Part shown: positions 25,634-34,491 of the stretch, piece after piece | Layout of the letters: the number at the start of each line of letters is the position of its first letter | Position numbering within the stretch: the stretch's first letter is position 1 | Assembly: GCF_023534745.1 (NCBI RefSeq) | Contig: NZ_JAMHJQ010000001.1 | Coordinates: 299,232 to 363,231, forward strand | Origin: Streptomyces sp. 35G-GA-8 | GTDB taxonomy: Bacteria; Actinomycetota; Actinomycetes; Streptomycetales; Streptomycetaceae | Direction: 5' to 3' | Length of the DNA: 64,000 bases | Translations under genes and position numbers: made by a program | Notes under the pieces: generated by a model | Told to the model about the DNA's origin: nothing | Seen by the model: the letters and a program-made list of their open reading frames with translations, nothing else | The model's database searches: none

Positions 25634-27022
25634 ATGACTACCACTCAACTCTCCAGCACCGTCCCCTTCAAGGAGGTGACGGATGCCAACGGCCGTGTGT
25701 TCCGGATCGGTGAGTCCGACCGGGACATCATGGGCCGTGCGCGATGGACGATGGTGCTCTTCCCGTGGATCGGGATGATGGGCATCAGCTCGTCGGAGTA
25801 CGCGTTCACCTCGGCGGAGGACACTCTGCACGAGGCCCATCTATGGAGCAGCGGGCACATATTCTGGCTGATGGGCGTCTGGATATTCTTCCAGGCGGCC
25901 GTGGCCTTCCCCGCGGGGCAGCTCCGTGAGAGCGGCAAGCTGCCCGCCCGGTACGCCATGATGCTCGGCGCGCTGGGTACGCTCCTCGGCTATCTCTCAC
26001 TGGCCTACGCGCCGCATGTGATCGTGGCGTACATCGGCTTCGGTATGTTCAGCGGCATCGGCGCGGGTCTGGTCTATGCCACCTGTGTGAATATGGTCGG
26101 CAAGTGGTATCCGGAGCGCAAGGGAGGCAAGACCGGCCTCGTCAACGGCGGTTTCGCCTACGGCTCGGTGCCCTTCGTCTTCCTCTTCACCTCGTACATG
26201 GACCTGAGCAACTACCAGACGGTTCTGGTGATTGTCGGTGTCATCTGCTGTGCTGTGGTCGCGGTCTCCGGCTGGTTCTTCAAGGACCCGCCGAAGTACT
26301 GGTGGCCCGCCGAGGTCGACCCGCTGAAGACGTCGGACGACCCGAGGATCCGGCGTGCGCTGGAGAAGAACCCGCCGGCGGTCAAGCAGTACACACCGAA
26401 GGAAGCGGCACGTACACCCGTGCTGTGGATGATGTGGTTCTGCCTGCTCTGCACGGCCGGCATCAATATCTTCGGAATCGCGTTCCAGGTGCCCTTCGGC
26501 AAGGACATGGGGTTCGCGGGCGGGATCGTGGCCACCGCGATGTCGCTCAAGGCGATCGTGAACGGCACGGGTCGCGGTGTCATCGGCTGGATCTCCGACC
26601 GGTACGGACGCCGTAACACCCTGATCTTCGTCTGCCTGGTCCTGGGCAGCGCGCAGTTCGGTGTGCTCGTCTCCGGGTCCATGGGCAGCATGCCGTTCTT
26701 CCTCTTCTGCTCGATGGTCTCCGGCTTCGGTGGCGGCGCGATCTTCCCGCTGTTCGCCGCGATGACGGCGGACTACTTCGGAGAGAACAACAACGCGTCC
26801 AACTACGGCATGGTCTACAGCTCCAAGCTCATCTCCGGGCTGGTCGGTTCGGGTATGGGAGCTGTCGTGGTGGCCGCCTGGGACTACGAGGGCGCGTTCA
26901 TCATCGCCGGAAGCATCGGACTCGCCTCAGCGGTACTGGCCCTGTTCCTCAAGGCGCCAGGAAGGCCGAACAGCAAGAAAATCGAAGCAAACCCGAACCC
27001 GATTGGCCGTGAAATCGCTTAA
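25634..27022 (+). CDS. OFA-family MFS transporter 1 (oxalate/formate antiporter-like)
   Basis: 462-residue membrane protein with 12 predicted helices of the oxalate:formate antiporter (OFA) branch of the major facilitator superfamily. The N-terminal cytosolic segment EVTDANGRVFRIGESDRDIMGRAR is shared with the next gene. GKWYPERKGGKTGLVNGGFAYG is the family's loop 4-5 signature, and ISDRYGRRNTL is the MFS loop 8-9 motif. It probably imports oxalate or exchanges it for formate across the plasma membrane. Its stop overlaps the next start by one base (TAATG), so the two paralogues are made together. Confidence 0.9.
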   Translation: MTTTQLSSTVPFKEVTDANGRVFRIGESDRDIMGRARWTMVLFPWIGMMGISSSEYAFTSAEDTLHEAHLWSSGHIFWLMGVWIFFQAAVAFPAGQLRESGKLPARYAMMLGALGTLLGYLSLAYAPHVIVAYIGFGMFSGIGAGLVYATCVNMVGKWYPERKGGKTGLVNGGFAYGSVPFVFLFTSYMDLSNYQTVLVIVGVICCAVVAVSGWFFKDPPKYWWPAEVDPLKTSDDPRIRRALEKNPPAVKQYTPKEAARTPVLWMMWFCLLCTAGINIFGIAFQVPFGKDMGFAGGIVATAMSLKAIVNGTGRGVIGWISDRYGRRNTLIFVCLVLGSAQFGVLVSGSMGSMPFFLFCSMVSGFGGGAIFPLFAAMTADYFGENNNASNYGMVYSSKLISGLVGSGMGAVVVAAWDYEGAFIIAGSIGLASAVLALFLKAPGRPNSKKIEANPNPIGREIA

Positions 27023-28422
27023 TGTCAGCAGAACCTCTTTCCGGTAGGTCCGCGTCGGCCACGGCCGACGCGGGCTACCGCGAAATCACAGATGATCGTG
27101 GCCGCGTCTACCGCATCGGCGAGACCGACCGACAAATACTCGGACACTCCCGTAAGTTCATGGTGTACCTGCCATGGGCGGCCATGATGGCCATCAGCGT
27201 CTTCGAGTACGCCTTCGGCTCGGCCGAGAGTGTCCTCTCCGCGGCGCATGGCTGGTCCCAGAGCAACACCTTCTGGATCCTCAGCATCTGGGTGTTCTTC
27301 CAGGCGGGTGTCGCCTTCCCGGCAGGCTGGCTGCGGGAGAAGGGGATTCTGACGGCGCGCGCCGCCACACTGATCGGCGCCGCTCTCTCCTTCGTGGGCT
27401 TCCTCTCCATCTCGCACTTCAACAACGTGTCGGCCGCGGTCCTCGGATTCGGCCTGCTCGGCGGTGTCGGATCCGGTCTCATCTACGCCACCTGCATCAA
27501 TATGGTGGGCAAGTGGTTCCCGGAACGCCGTGGTGGAAAGACGGGATTCGTCAACGGCGGATTCGCCTATGGCGCGGTGCCGTTCATCTTCATCTTCAAC
27601 TACGCGTTCAACCTCGGGAACTACCGGACGGTGCTGGACCTGATCGGGGTCTATGTCCTGGTCATCGTCGCCGTCTGCGCCCTGTTCTTCAGGGACCCCC
27701 CGCAGAACTGGTGGCCGGCGGATATCGACCCGCTGAAGATCGCGGCGAACAGCAAGAACGCGAAGACCCTGGCCAAGAACCCTCCGGCGGCCAAGCAGTA
27801 CCGGCCCATGGAGGCCATCAGGACGGGGATGCTCCCGCTGATCTGGGTGCTGCTGGTGATCACCGCCGGTGTGTCCATCTTCGGCATCTCCTTCCAGGTG
27901 CCGTTCGCCAAGGACGTCGGGTTCGGACCGCTCGTCGCCGCCTCGTCGGCCGGTGTGCTGTCCGTCGTCAACGGCGTCGGGCGAGGAGTCGTCGGCTGGC
28001 TGTCGGACCTCTGGGGCCGCAAGAGCACACTGATCTTCGTGATCACGGTGCTGGGACTGGCACAGTTCGGCGTCCTGTGGGCGGGGAACACGAAGAACGA
28101 GATCCTGTTCCTGGTGTTCGCCTTCATCTCCGGCTTCGGCGGCGGGGCGTTCTTCCCGCTGTTCGCGGCGCTCACACCGGACTACTTCGGTGAGAACTAC
28201 AACGCCACCAACTACGGTCTCGCCTACAGCGGCAAGCTGATCAGCGGGCTGTTCGGAGGCGGGCTCGGAGCGATGGCGGTCCACTCCTGGGGCTACAACG
28301 GCGCGTACATCCTCGCCGGTGGACTGTCCCTGGTAGCGGCGGCCATGGCCATGCTGTTGCGCAACCCCGGTCAATCGCGGGACAACAGCGCTCCCCCCGT
28401 GCCACAACCGGCAGGCGGGTGA
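27022..28422 (+). CDS. OFA-family MFS transporter 2
   Basis: 466-residue paralogue of the preceding gene, with the same N-terminal motif (GRVYRIGETDRQILGHSR), the same loop signature (GKWFPERRGGKTGFVNGGFAYG) and the sequence GRGVVGWLSDLWGRKST in the second half. Twelve helices are predicted. Tandem, translationally coupled OFA genes are either duplicates with different substrates, for example oxalate against a related dicarboxylate, or subunits of a heteromer. No small subunit gene follows it. A 19-base-stem terminator lies 15 bases after the stop, ending the frc-side transcript. Confidence 0.9.
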   Translation: MSAEPLSGRSASATADAGYREITDDRGRVYRIGETDRQILGHSRKFMVYLPWAAMMAISVFEYAFGSAESVLSAAHGWSQSNTFWILSIWVFFQAGVAFPAGWLREKGILTARAATLIGAALSFVGFLSISHFNNVSAAVLGFGLLGGVGSGLIYATCINMVGKWFPERRGGKTGFVNGGFAYGAVPFIFIFNYAFNLGNYRTVLDLIGVYVLVIVAVCALFFRDPPQNWWPADIDPLKIAANSKNAKTLAKNPPAAKQYRPMEAIRTGMLPLIWVLLVITAGVSIFGISFQVPFAKDVGFGPLVAASSAGVLSVVNGVGRGVVGWLSDLWGRKSTLIFVITVLGLAQFGVLWAGNTKNEILFLVFAFISGFGGGAFFPLFAALTPDYFGENYNATNYGLAYSGKLISGLFGGGLGAMAVHSWGYNGAYILAGGLSLVAAAMAMLLRNPGQSRDNSAPPVPQPAGG

Positions 28423-28436
28423 CCGTTCGCGAACAA

Positions 28437-28479
28437 GCGGCCCTCCTCGCGGCTCATACCGAGCCGCGAGGAGGGCCGC
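28437..28479. terminator. Strong bidirectional terminator, 19-base perfect stem
   Basis: GCGGCCCTCCTCGCGGCTC pairs perfectly with its complement around the loop ATACC. It separates the rightward transporter operon from the leftward ebo-like operon, which also ends here (stop at 28547). Confidence 0.85.
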
Positions 28480-28546
28480 CGTCGTGTGGTCCAACCACCG
28501 GGCCGTCACACTGACAGCCGTCACACTGACATACGTGCCTCAGGAA

Positions 28547-29596
28547 CTAACGGCGTTCGCGCAGGGAGTGCAGATGCGCGGACGACTTCTTGGCGAAGAG
28601 GATGGAGTCCACCGGCTGGTCGTGCTCCACCTGCCAGTGGTGGTCACGGCGTCCGCCGCGGGTCTTGTTCACCGCCGATATGAAGCGCTGGTAGTCGATG
28701 TCACCGTCACCGACGTCCACCATGCGGTAGCCGTCGCGGGCCGCGATGTCCTCGACGCCGTCCTTCACATGGAAGAGCGGGTAGCGGTGCGGCTGCTTGA
28801 GCACATAGCGCAGCGGGTCGAAGGGCGCGGGCTTGCCCTCGGGGGTCTTGCTGAAGCGGAACTGCCCCGCGAACGCCCAGTAGATGTCCATCTCCAGATA
28901 GACCAGGCTGGGGTCGGTCTCGGCCAGCAGTACGTCGTAGAGCCGGACGTTGGGCTGGTCGCTGGCGAAGGAGAACTCCTCCGCGTGGTTGTGCTGGTAG
29001 AACTTCATGCCACGCCGCTTGGCCGCGGCGCCATAGGTGTTGAAGTCCGCGGCGGCCCGCTTCCAGCCGTCCACGGTCGAGCCGTAGCGCCAGGGGCCCG
29101 ACGCCGTACCGATGTGGTCAAGACCCAGCTCCTGGGCGTCGTCCAGGACCTTGGTGAGGTTCTGGGCGAAGCTGTAGGCGTTGGGGTTGTTGTCGTCGTA
29201 ATAGTTGACATGGCTGCCGATGCCCTTGAGGCCATGGTCCTTGGCCAGCCGCTTGAGCTGGGGCAGGGTGATCGCGCCCGCGGATCCCTGGGTGTATCCG
29301 GCGAACTCGACCTCGTCGTAGCCGAAGCGCTCCAGCTCCTCGAAGACCTTCGCGAAACCGATCGTGGAGACCTTGTCACGCAGTGAGTAGAGCTGGATGC
29401 CGAGCCGGCCGGGGGGCAGGACGGGCTGGCCGTGTCCATGGCCGTGTCCATGACCGTGACCGTTGCCCTGGGCGGCGGCGGGGGTCGCCGAGGCGCCGAG
29501 GACGGCGGCGGCGGTCGCGCCCGCGGCGACGCCGAGCATATTGCGTCTGCTCAGCTTCTGGGCGAGCTCTGGGTCGGCTGACTTCTTGCGGCTCAT
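28547..29596 (-). CDS. Tat-exported TIM-barrel sugar isomerase/epimerase-like protein
   Basis: 349-residue exported xylose-isomerase-like protein. A twin-arginine signal (SRRNMLGVAAGATAAAVLG) lies at ~16-45, followed by a run of five His-Gly pairs near residues 47-56. The TIM barrel follows, with the usual metal-binding acid/His set (EVEFAGY, HVNYYDDN, YQHNHAEEF, EMDIYWAF, FHVKDG). ATG 29596 follows AAGGAG. Its start lies 16 bases after the phosphatase stop, so it appears to close the ebo-like operon. Homologues next to ThuA/DUF1080 and Gfo/Idh genes act as epimerases or 3-keto-glycoside lyases. Export to the outside with metal-rich histidines suits an extracellular sugar-modifying enzyme. 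Confidence 0.88.
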   Translation of the reverse strand: MSRKKSADPELAQKLSRRNMLGVAAGATAAAVLGASATPAAAQGNGHGHGHGHGHGQPVLPPGRLGIQLYSLRDKVSTIGFAKVFEELERFGYDEVEFAGYTQGSAGAITLPQLKRLAKDHGLKGIGSHVNYYDDNNPNAYSFAQNLTKVLDDAQELGLDHIGTASGPWRYGSTVDGWKRAAADFNTYGAAAKRRGMKFYQHNHAEEFSFASDQPNVRLYDVLLAETDPSLVYLEMDIYWAFAGQFRFSKTPEGKPAPFDPLRYVLKQPHRYPLFHVKDGVEDIAARDGYRMVDVGDGDIDYQRFISAVNKTRGGRRDHHWQVEHDQPVDSILFAKKSSAHLHSLRERR

Positions 29597-29612
29597 TGCG
29601 GAACTCCTTCGT

Positions 29613-31025
29613 TCAGTGCAGTCCGGCAAGCTGGAGGAGAAGGGATTTGACGTCGGTGGCCGCGACCCGGTCACCGACAGCGCGGGGGGTGGAGCACAGG
29701 ATGAGCGGACCTTCGTCGTCGCTCTTCGGCAGCCGGCCATGGCTGCCGCGGATGGGCGAGGCGTCCAGCGGGACGACCGCGAGGCGGTAGCGCATACCGA
29801 GCTTCTTGCGGGCGATCGCCTTGGCCGCCTTGAGGCGCACGTAGGGATCGTGAGGGTCCATGAACAGCTCGACGGGGTCATAACCCGGTTTGCGGTGGAT
29901 CTCGACGAGCTGGGCGAAGTCGGGGGCCCGGTCGTCGTCGAGCCAGTAGTAGTACGTGAACCACGCGTCGGGCTCGGCGATGGCGACCAGCTCACCCGAG
30001 CGTGGATGGTCCAGGCCGTGTGCCTTCTTGCCCTCGTCGTCCAGGAGTTCGTCGATCCCGGGGAGATCCTTCAGCGCCTCGCGCGTGGCGTCAAGGTCCT
30101 CGGGGCGGCGTACGTAGACATGGGCGAGCTGGTGGTCCGAGACGGCGAAGGCCCGGGAGGCCATCGGGTCGAGATACTCCATGCCGTCCTGGGTGTGCAC
30201 CTCAAGGAGCCCGGCCCTGCGCAGGGCCCGGTTGATGTCGACAGGCCGTGAGACACGCGTGATGCCGTACTCGGAGAGCGCGACGACCGTACGGCCCTCC
30301 GCCCTGGCGTCGTCCAGCAGCGGGGCCATGGCGGTGTCGAGATCGGTCGCCGCCCGGTGCGAGCGTGGATCGTCGGGGCCGTAGCGCTGGAGGTCGTAGT
30401 CGAGATGCGGCAGATAGCAGAGCGCCAGATCGGGCCGCCGGGTGGTGACGATATGACGGGTGGCGTCGATGATCCACTGCGAGGAGACGAGATCGGCGCC
30501 GGGTCCCCAGAAGTGGAAGAGGGGGAACGTACCGAGCTTCTCGGTGAGTTCGTCGTGCAGCGCGGGCGGACGGGTGTAGCAGTCGGGTTCCTTGCGGCCG
30601 TCCGCGTAGTAGACGGGGCGCGGGGTGACCGTGTAGTCGGTGTCCGCGCCCATCGCGTACCACCAGCAGATGTTGGCGACCGTATAGCCGGGGTGCGCGC
30701 GGCGCGCGGCGTCCCAGAGCTTGTCGCCGGAGACAAGGCCGTTGTGCTGGCGCCAGAGCAGCACATCGCCCAGCTCGCGGAAGTACCAGCCGTTGCCGAC
30801 GATGCCGTGCTCGGCGGGGAGCGCCCCGGTGAGGAAGGTGGACTGCGCGCTACAGGTGACGGCGGGCAGCACCGTGGAGAGCGGTGCCTGGGAGCCGGAC
30901 GCCGCCAGCTTGCGCAGGTTCGGCATATGGGCGAGCAGCTGGGGCGTGAGCCCGACGACATCGAGAACCAGCAGCGGGTTCGGGTCCCGGGTCTCGGCCG
31001 GCGTCTCGGCCTGGGTCTCGGTCAT
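29613..31025 (-). CDS. Alkaline phosphatase/nucleotide pyrophosphatase-family protein, EboF-like
   Basis: 470-residue type I phosphodiesterase/nucleotide pyrophosphatase-fold enzyme. VLDVVGL supplies the first metal ligand; the Thr nucleophile region is PAVTCSAQSTFLTG; HLDYDLQ and ALSEYGITRV, with the His of VSDHQLAHVYV, complete the two-metal site. There is no signal peptide, so it acts in the cytosol. Its ATG overlaps the EboE stop (ATGA). Proteins of this type are the last member of the ebo cluster known from cyanobacteria, Pseudomonas and eustigmatophyte algae. It probably removes a phosphate or nucleotide group from the pathway intermediate. Confidence 0.88.
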   Translation of the reverse strand: MTETQAETPAETRDPNPLLVLDVVGLTPQLLAHMPNLRKLAASGSQAPLSTVLPAVTCSAQSTFLTGALPAEHGIVGNGWYFRELGDVLLWRQHNGLVSGDKLWDAARRAHPGYTVANICWWYAMGADTDYTVTPRPVYYADGRKEPDCYTRPPALHDELTEKLGTFPLFHFWGPGADLVSSQWIIDATRHIVTTRRPDLALCYLPHLDYDLQRYGPDDPRSHRAATDLDTAMAPLLDDARAEGRTVVALSEYGITRVSRPVDINRALRRAGLLEVHTQDGMEYLDPMASRAFAVSDHQLAHVYVRRPEDLDATREALKDLPGIDELLDDEGKKAHGLDHPRSGELVAIAEPDAWFTYYYWLDDDRAPDFAQLVEIHRKPGYDPVELFMDPHDPYVRLKAAKAIARKKLGMRYRLAVVPLDASPIRGSHGRLPKSDDEGPLILCSTPRAVGDRVAATDVKSLLLQLAGLH

Positions 31026-32191
31026 GGCAGCTCCTTCAGACCGAGGTCGGTCAACAGGTCTCGGGCCAGGGTGAGTTCGGCGGCGATCCCGTCGGCGAGC
31101 TGTCCGCGCGAACGGGGGCGCAGCTCCTGCGGCAGCGCCTGCCAGGTGTAGGTCTCGACCTCCAGATGGCGGGTGCGCGGATGCGGTCCGCCGACGAGCC
31201 GGGCCAGGGTGTCCCGGAGCACCGGGAGGGTGGAGGCGAGCGGCGGGGCGGGCGGCGCGTGCAGCGGGACATGGAAGTGCGCGCGCCAGGGGGCACTGTC
31301 GGGCAGCACACCGCCGGCCAGCGCCTCGTCCAGATCGTCCGTACCGCGCAGCCCGGCGGCCGTGCGGGTACGGGTCTGGTGCAGGAAGCGGGGCTCGGCG
31401 AAGGAGGCCAGCGCCTCCCGTACCTCCGGCAGATGTGGCTGCTCGGCGTGCAGGGCGGCGGACAGCTGGGCCTTGGGGATGGCGATGTGCGCGGCCTCCA
31501 GGGCGCCGAGCGCGCCGGCCGGGTCCTCGAAGGAGGTGGCGAGATGACAGGTGTCGATACAGATGCCGATGCGGTCACCGGCGATGGCGGTGAGCGGGCC
31601 GATCGCGTCGGCGGTGGTCTCGACGGTGCAGCCGGGCTCCGGTTCCAGCGCGATCCTGATGGACTTGCCGGTCAGCTCCTCCAGTGCGTCCAGTCGCTCG
31701 GAGAGCGAGGCCAGCGCCTGCTGAGCGGTACGGGCCGCGGCGTCGTCCCAGGGGGTGCGCCAGCCGAGCGGGAGGGTGGAGACGGAGCCCTCGGTGACAT
31801 CGTCGGGCAGCAGCGCGGCCAGCAGCCGGGCCAGATCGCTGGTGTGGGCGAGCCGCTCGGGATCGGTCCAGTCCGGCTTGTACACGCGGTACTTGACCTC
31901 TTCGGCGCCGAAGCCCTCGTACGGGAAGCCGTTGAGTGTGACGACCTCCAGACCGCGCCGGTCCAGTTCCGCGCGGAGCCCGCGCAGCACCGCCGGGTCG
32001 TTGATCAGGGCCTGGGCGGCGTCCTTGGCGAGCCAGAGGCCGATGCCGAGGCGGTCCCGGCCGAGGCGTCTGCGTACCGGCTCGCAGTGGTCGCGCAGTT
32101 GGGCGAGTACGCCGTCAAGGTTCTCGGCGGGGTGGACATTGGTGCAGTACGAGAGGTGGACGGTGGAGCCGTCGGGGTGGCGGAAGCGCAT
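31022..32191 (-). CDS. eboE: Metabolite traffic protein EboE, TIM-barrel
   Basis: 389-residue protein of the EboE family. It opens HLSYCTNVHPAE, a recognisable family start, and has a xylose-isomerase-like barrel with metal-site motifs NGFPYEGFG, EPEPGC, CIDTCHLATSFED and HFHVPLH. ATG 32191 follows GGAGGGGAG. It overlaps EboF by four bases and follows the TatD-like gene by 4 bases. In cyanobacteria the ebo genes are needed to deliver a scytonemin monomer outside the cytoplasm; the enzymatic step of EboE is unknown. The rest of the operon suggests a sugar- or cyclitol-derived substrate. Confidence 0.85.
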   Translation of the reverse strand: MRFRHPDGSTVHLSYCTNVHPAENLDGVLAQLRDHCEPVRRRLGRDRLGIGLWLAKDAAQALINDPAVLRGLRAELDRRGLEVVTLNGFPYEGFGAEEVKYRVYKPDWTDPERLAHTSDLARLLAALLPDDVTEGSVSTLPLGWRTPWDDAAARTAQQALASLSERLDALEELTGKSIRIALEPEPGCTVETTADAIGPLTAIAGDRIGICIDTCHLATSFEDPAGALGALEAAHIAIPKAQLSAALHAEQPHLPEVREALASFAEPRFLHQTRTRTAAGLRGTDDLDEALAGGVLPDSAPWRAHFHVPLHAPPAPPLASTLPVLRDTLARLVGGPHPRTRHLEVETYTWQALPQELRPRSRGQLADGIAAELTLARDLLTDLGLKELP

Positions 32192-32195
32192 GCTC

Positions 32196-33044
32196 TCACT
32201 CCCCTCCGCGCAGAATGGAGTTGCCCTCGTGCAGGGCCTCGGGCGCGGGGACGTCCAGCTGGAGTCTGCCGCTGAGCCCGTAGAAGGCGACGGGGTTGCG
32301 CCACAGGACCTGGTCGACATCGTCCTCGCCGAACCCGGCGGCGAGCATCGCGTCGGCGACCTTGCGGGTCTTGAGCGGATCGCTGTTGCCCCAGTCCGCC
32401 GCCGAGTTGACGAGTACCTTCTCGGTGCCGTGCTCCTTGAGGACGGCGACCATCCGGGCCTCGTCCATCTTGGTGTCCGGATAGATCGAGAAGCCCAGCC
32501 AACTACCGCTCTGAGCTGCGTCCTTGACGGTCGTCTCGTTGAGATGGTCGAGCAGCACCCGGTCCGGGGCGAGCGCGGATTCCCGTACGACGTCGATGGT
32601 ACGGCGCAGCCCCGACAGCTTGTCCCGGTGCGGGGTGTGGACGAGCGCGGGCAGCCCGTGATCGGCGGCGAGCTGCAACTGGGCGGCCAGCGCGGTGTCC
32701 TCGGCCGGGGTCATCGAGTCGTAGCCGATCTCGCCGACGGCGACGACACCGTCCTTGACCAGATAGCGCGGCAGTTCGTCGAGGACGGGGGTGCAGCGCG
32801 GGTCGTTCGCCTCCTTGGGGTTGAGGGCCAGCGTGCAGTGGTGGGCGATGCCGTACTGGGCGGCGCGGAACGGCTCCCAGCCGAGCAGCGCGTCGAAGTA
32901 GTCGAAGAAGCTCTCGGGTGAGGTGCGGGGCTGGCCGAGCCAGAAGGACGGCTCGACCAGGGCGCGGACACCGGAGTCGTACATCGCCCGGTAGTCGTCC
33001 GTGGTGCGGGAGGTCATATGGATGTGGGGGTCGAAGATGCGCAT
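32196..33044 (-). CDS. TatD-like metal-dependent hydrolase (EboB-like)
   Basis: 282-residue amidohydrolase-fold protein. The start MRIFDPHIHM carries the HxH metal pair. Glu is in VGEIGYD, His in VHTPHRDK and LLDHLNE, and Asp in the NSAADWG strand. This is the TatD-like arrangement but without the nuclease-specific surroundings of TatD, fitting the EboB group. It overlaps EboA as TGATG. Unlike TatD DNases it is probably a small-molecule hydrolase, perhaps a lactonase, within the ebo pathway. Confidence 0.85.
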   Translation of the reverse strand: MRIFDPHIHMTSRTTDDYRAMYDSGVRALVEPSFWLGQPRTSPESFFDYFDALLGWEPFRAAQYGIAHHCTLALNPKEANDPRCTPVLDELPRYLVKDGVVAVGEIGYDSMTPAEDTALAAQLQLAADHGLPALVHTPHRDKLSGLRRTIDVVRESALAPDRVLLDHLNETTVKDAAQSGSWLGFSIYPDTKMDEARMVAVLKEHGTEKVLVNSAADWGNSDPLKTRKVADAMLAAGFGEDDVDQVLWRNPVAFYGLSGRLQLDVPAPEALHEGNSILRGGE

Positions 33045-33649
33045 CAGGACTCCTCGCCGGTCAGGGTCAACGCATGGTGCAGGTCCGCGGGTACGGGACG
33101 GCCGGCGGCGGTGCGCTCCGCCGCGAAGTCGGCGAGCATCCTGGCCAGTTCGGTGTCTCCGTGGGCGCGTGCGGCCAGGCCCGCGACGGCGTCGACCGGC
33201 ACGCCGGTGAAGAGGCACTTGAGGACGGCGTGCCGCCAGGCGTGGGGGTCGAGATGGGCGGCGGCGTACGGGCCGACGGCGGCGGCGACCAGCCGGGTGT
33301 CATTGGTCCGCAGCGCGTCCTCGACCAGTGGCAGCGCGCCGGGTCCCGTGACCCGGTGGGGCAGGGCGAGCAGGACGGCACGCCGCTCGGCGGCGGTGCC
33401 CCGCTGGTAGAGCCGGGTCAGGGTGGCGAGCCCGGCGCCCGCTTCCTGGAGCAGCAGGGTGCGTACGGCGTCGACGGTGTCCGTGGCGGGGCCGCAGTGC
33501 CGACCGGCGGCGGCGAAGCGCAGCTCCCAGGGGGCGGCGGCAACGTTGTCGGCGTCATGGGCGGCGGTGGCCTCGGCGAGGGCGTCGTCGAGCCAGGACC
33601 TGGCGGGCGCGTCGAGCCTGAGGAGAAGTTCCTCGCGGGTGGGAGTCAT
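33044..33649 (-). CDS. eboA: EboA-domain protein
   Basis: 201-residue alpha-helical protein with the EboA domain layout: an N-terminal RSWLDDALAEA segment, the helical repeats LATLTRLYQRGTAAERRAVLLALPH and LVEDALRTNDTRLVAAAVGPYAAAHLD, and the motif AWRHAVLKCLFTGVPV. No catalytic motif is obvious; a scaffold or carrier role is likely. Both ends overlap neighbours by one base (TGATG), so it is tightly coupled. Its presence is the best single indicator that this operon is an ebo cluster. Confidence 0.82.
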   Translation of the reverse strand: MTPTREELLLRLDAPARSWLDDALAEATAAHDADNVAAAPWELRFAAAGRHCGPATDTVDAVRTLLLQEAGAGLATLTRLYQRGTAAERRAVLLALPHRVTGPGALPLVEDALRTNDTRLVAAAVGPYAAAHLDPHAWRHAVLKCLFTGVPVDAVAGLAARAHGDTELARMLADFAAERTAAGRPVPADLHHALTLTGEES

Positions 33650-34491
33650 CAGGACACCCCCTGGGCGCGCAGGAAGTCCAGGGAGGTGCGGGCCAGTTCG
33701 GGCCCGGCGTGGGAGTGGCGGGGCAGTTCCACCACGGTCAGGCCCTCGTAACCGGTCGCGGCCAGCGCGGCGAGCACGGGCGGGAAGTCGATCTCGCCGT
33801 CCCCGAACGGCAGATGCTCATGCACACCGCGCCGCATGTCCTCGATCTGCACATGCCGCAGCCAGGGCGCGGCGTCCCGTACGCAGTCGGCGGGCGACGC
33901 GGACTCCAGGCACTGGCAGTGGCCGATGTCGAGGGTGAGCCCGAGTGGTTCCGGGTCGCCGAGCAGATGTCTGAGCCGGTGGAACCCCGCGATGTCCGAG
34001 ACGAGATGGCCGGGTTCGGGTTCGACGGCGAGGGGGATGTCGGCGGCCTCCGCCGCGTCGAGTACCGGGCCCATCGCCTCTTCGAGCCGCTTCCAGGCGG
34101 TGTCGGTGTCGGTGGGGCCCGGGACGATCCCGCTGAAGCAGTGGACGGCGTGCGCGCCGAGGTCGGCGGCCACCCGAACGGCCGTGACCAGCAGGCGAGT
34201 ACGGGCGGCGCGGTCGTCGGGGTCCGGGTCGAGCAGTGTGGGGCCATGCTTGCGGCGCGGGTCGAGTATGTAGCGGGCGCCGGTCTCGACGGTGACCCCG
34301 AGGCCCAGCTCCGCCAGCCGCCGGGCGACCCGCTGGGTGCGGGCGGTGAGATCGGGGGCCAGCGGGTCGAGATGCATATGGTCGAGGGTCAGCCCGACGC
34401 CGTCGTACCCGAGATCGGCGAGCAGTCCGAGGGCATCGTCGAGGCGCAGATCGGTGAGCCCGTTGGTGCCGTATCCGAAGCGCAGACTCAT
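33649..34491 (-). CDS. Sugar phosphate isomerase/epimerase, TIM-barrel
   Basis: 280-residue AP-endonuclease-2-type barrel. GYGTNGLTDLRLDDALGLLADLGYDGVGLTLDHMHLD begins the protein; metal-site residues fall in AVEPEPGHLVSD, LTLDIGHCQCLE and HVQIEDM; ELPRHSH ends the barrel. Its ATG overlaps the prenyltransferase stop (ATGA... on the coding strand) and its stop overlaps the EboA start. Such proteins isomerise or epimerise sugars, inososes and cyclitols. With an inositol-phosphate synthase two genes upstream, an inosose- or cyclitol-directed step is a reasonable guess. Confidence 0.87.
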   Translation of the reverse strand: MSLRFGYGTNGLTDLRLDDALGLLADLGYDGVGLTLDHMHLDPLAPDLTARTQRVARRLAELGLGVTVETGARYILDPRRKHGPTLLDPDPDDRAARTRLLVTAVRVAADLGAHAVHCFSGIVPGPTDTDTAWKRLEEAMGPVLDAAEAADIPLAVEPEPGHLVSDIAGFHRLRHLLGDPEPLGLTLDIGHCQCLESASPADCVRDAAPWLRHVQIEDMRRGVHEHLPFGDGEIDFPPVLAALAATGYEGLTVVELPRHSHAGPELARTSLDFLRAQGVS

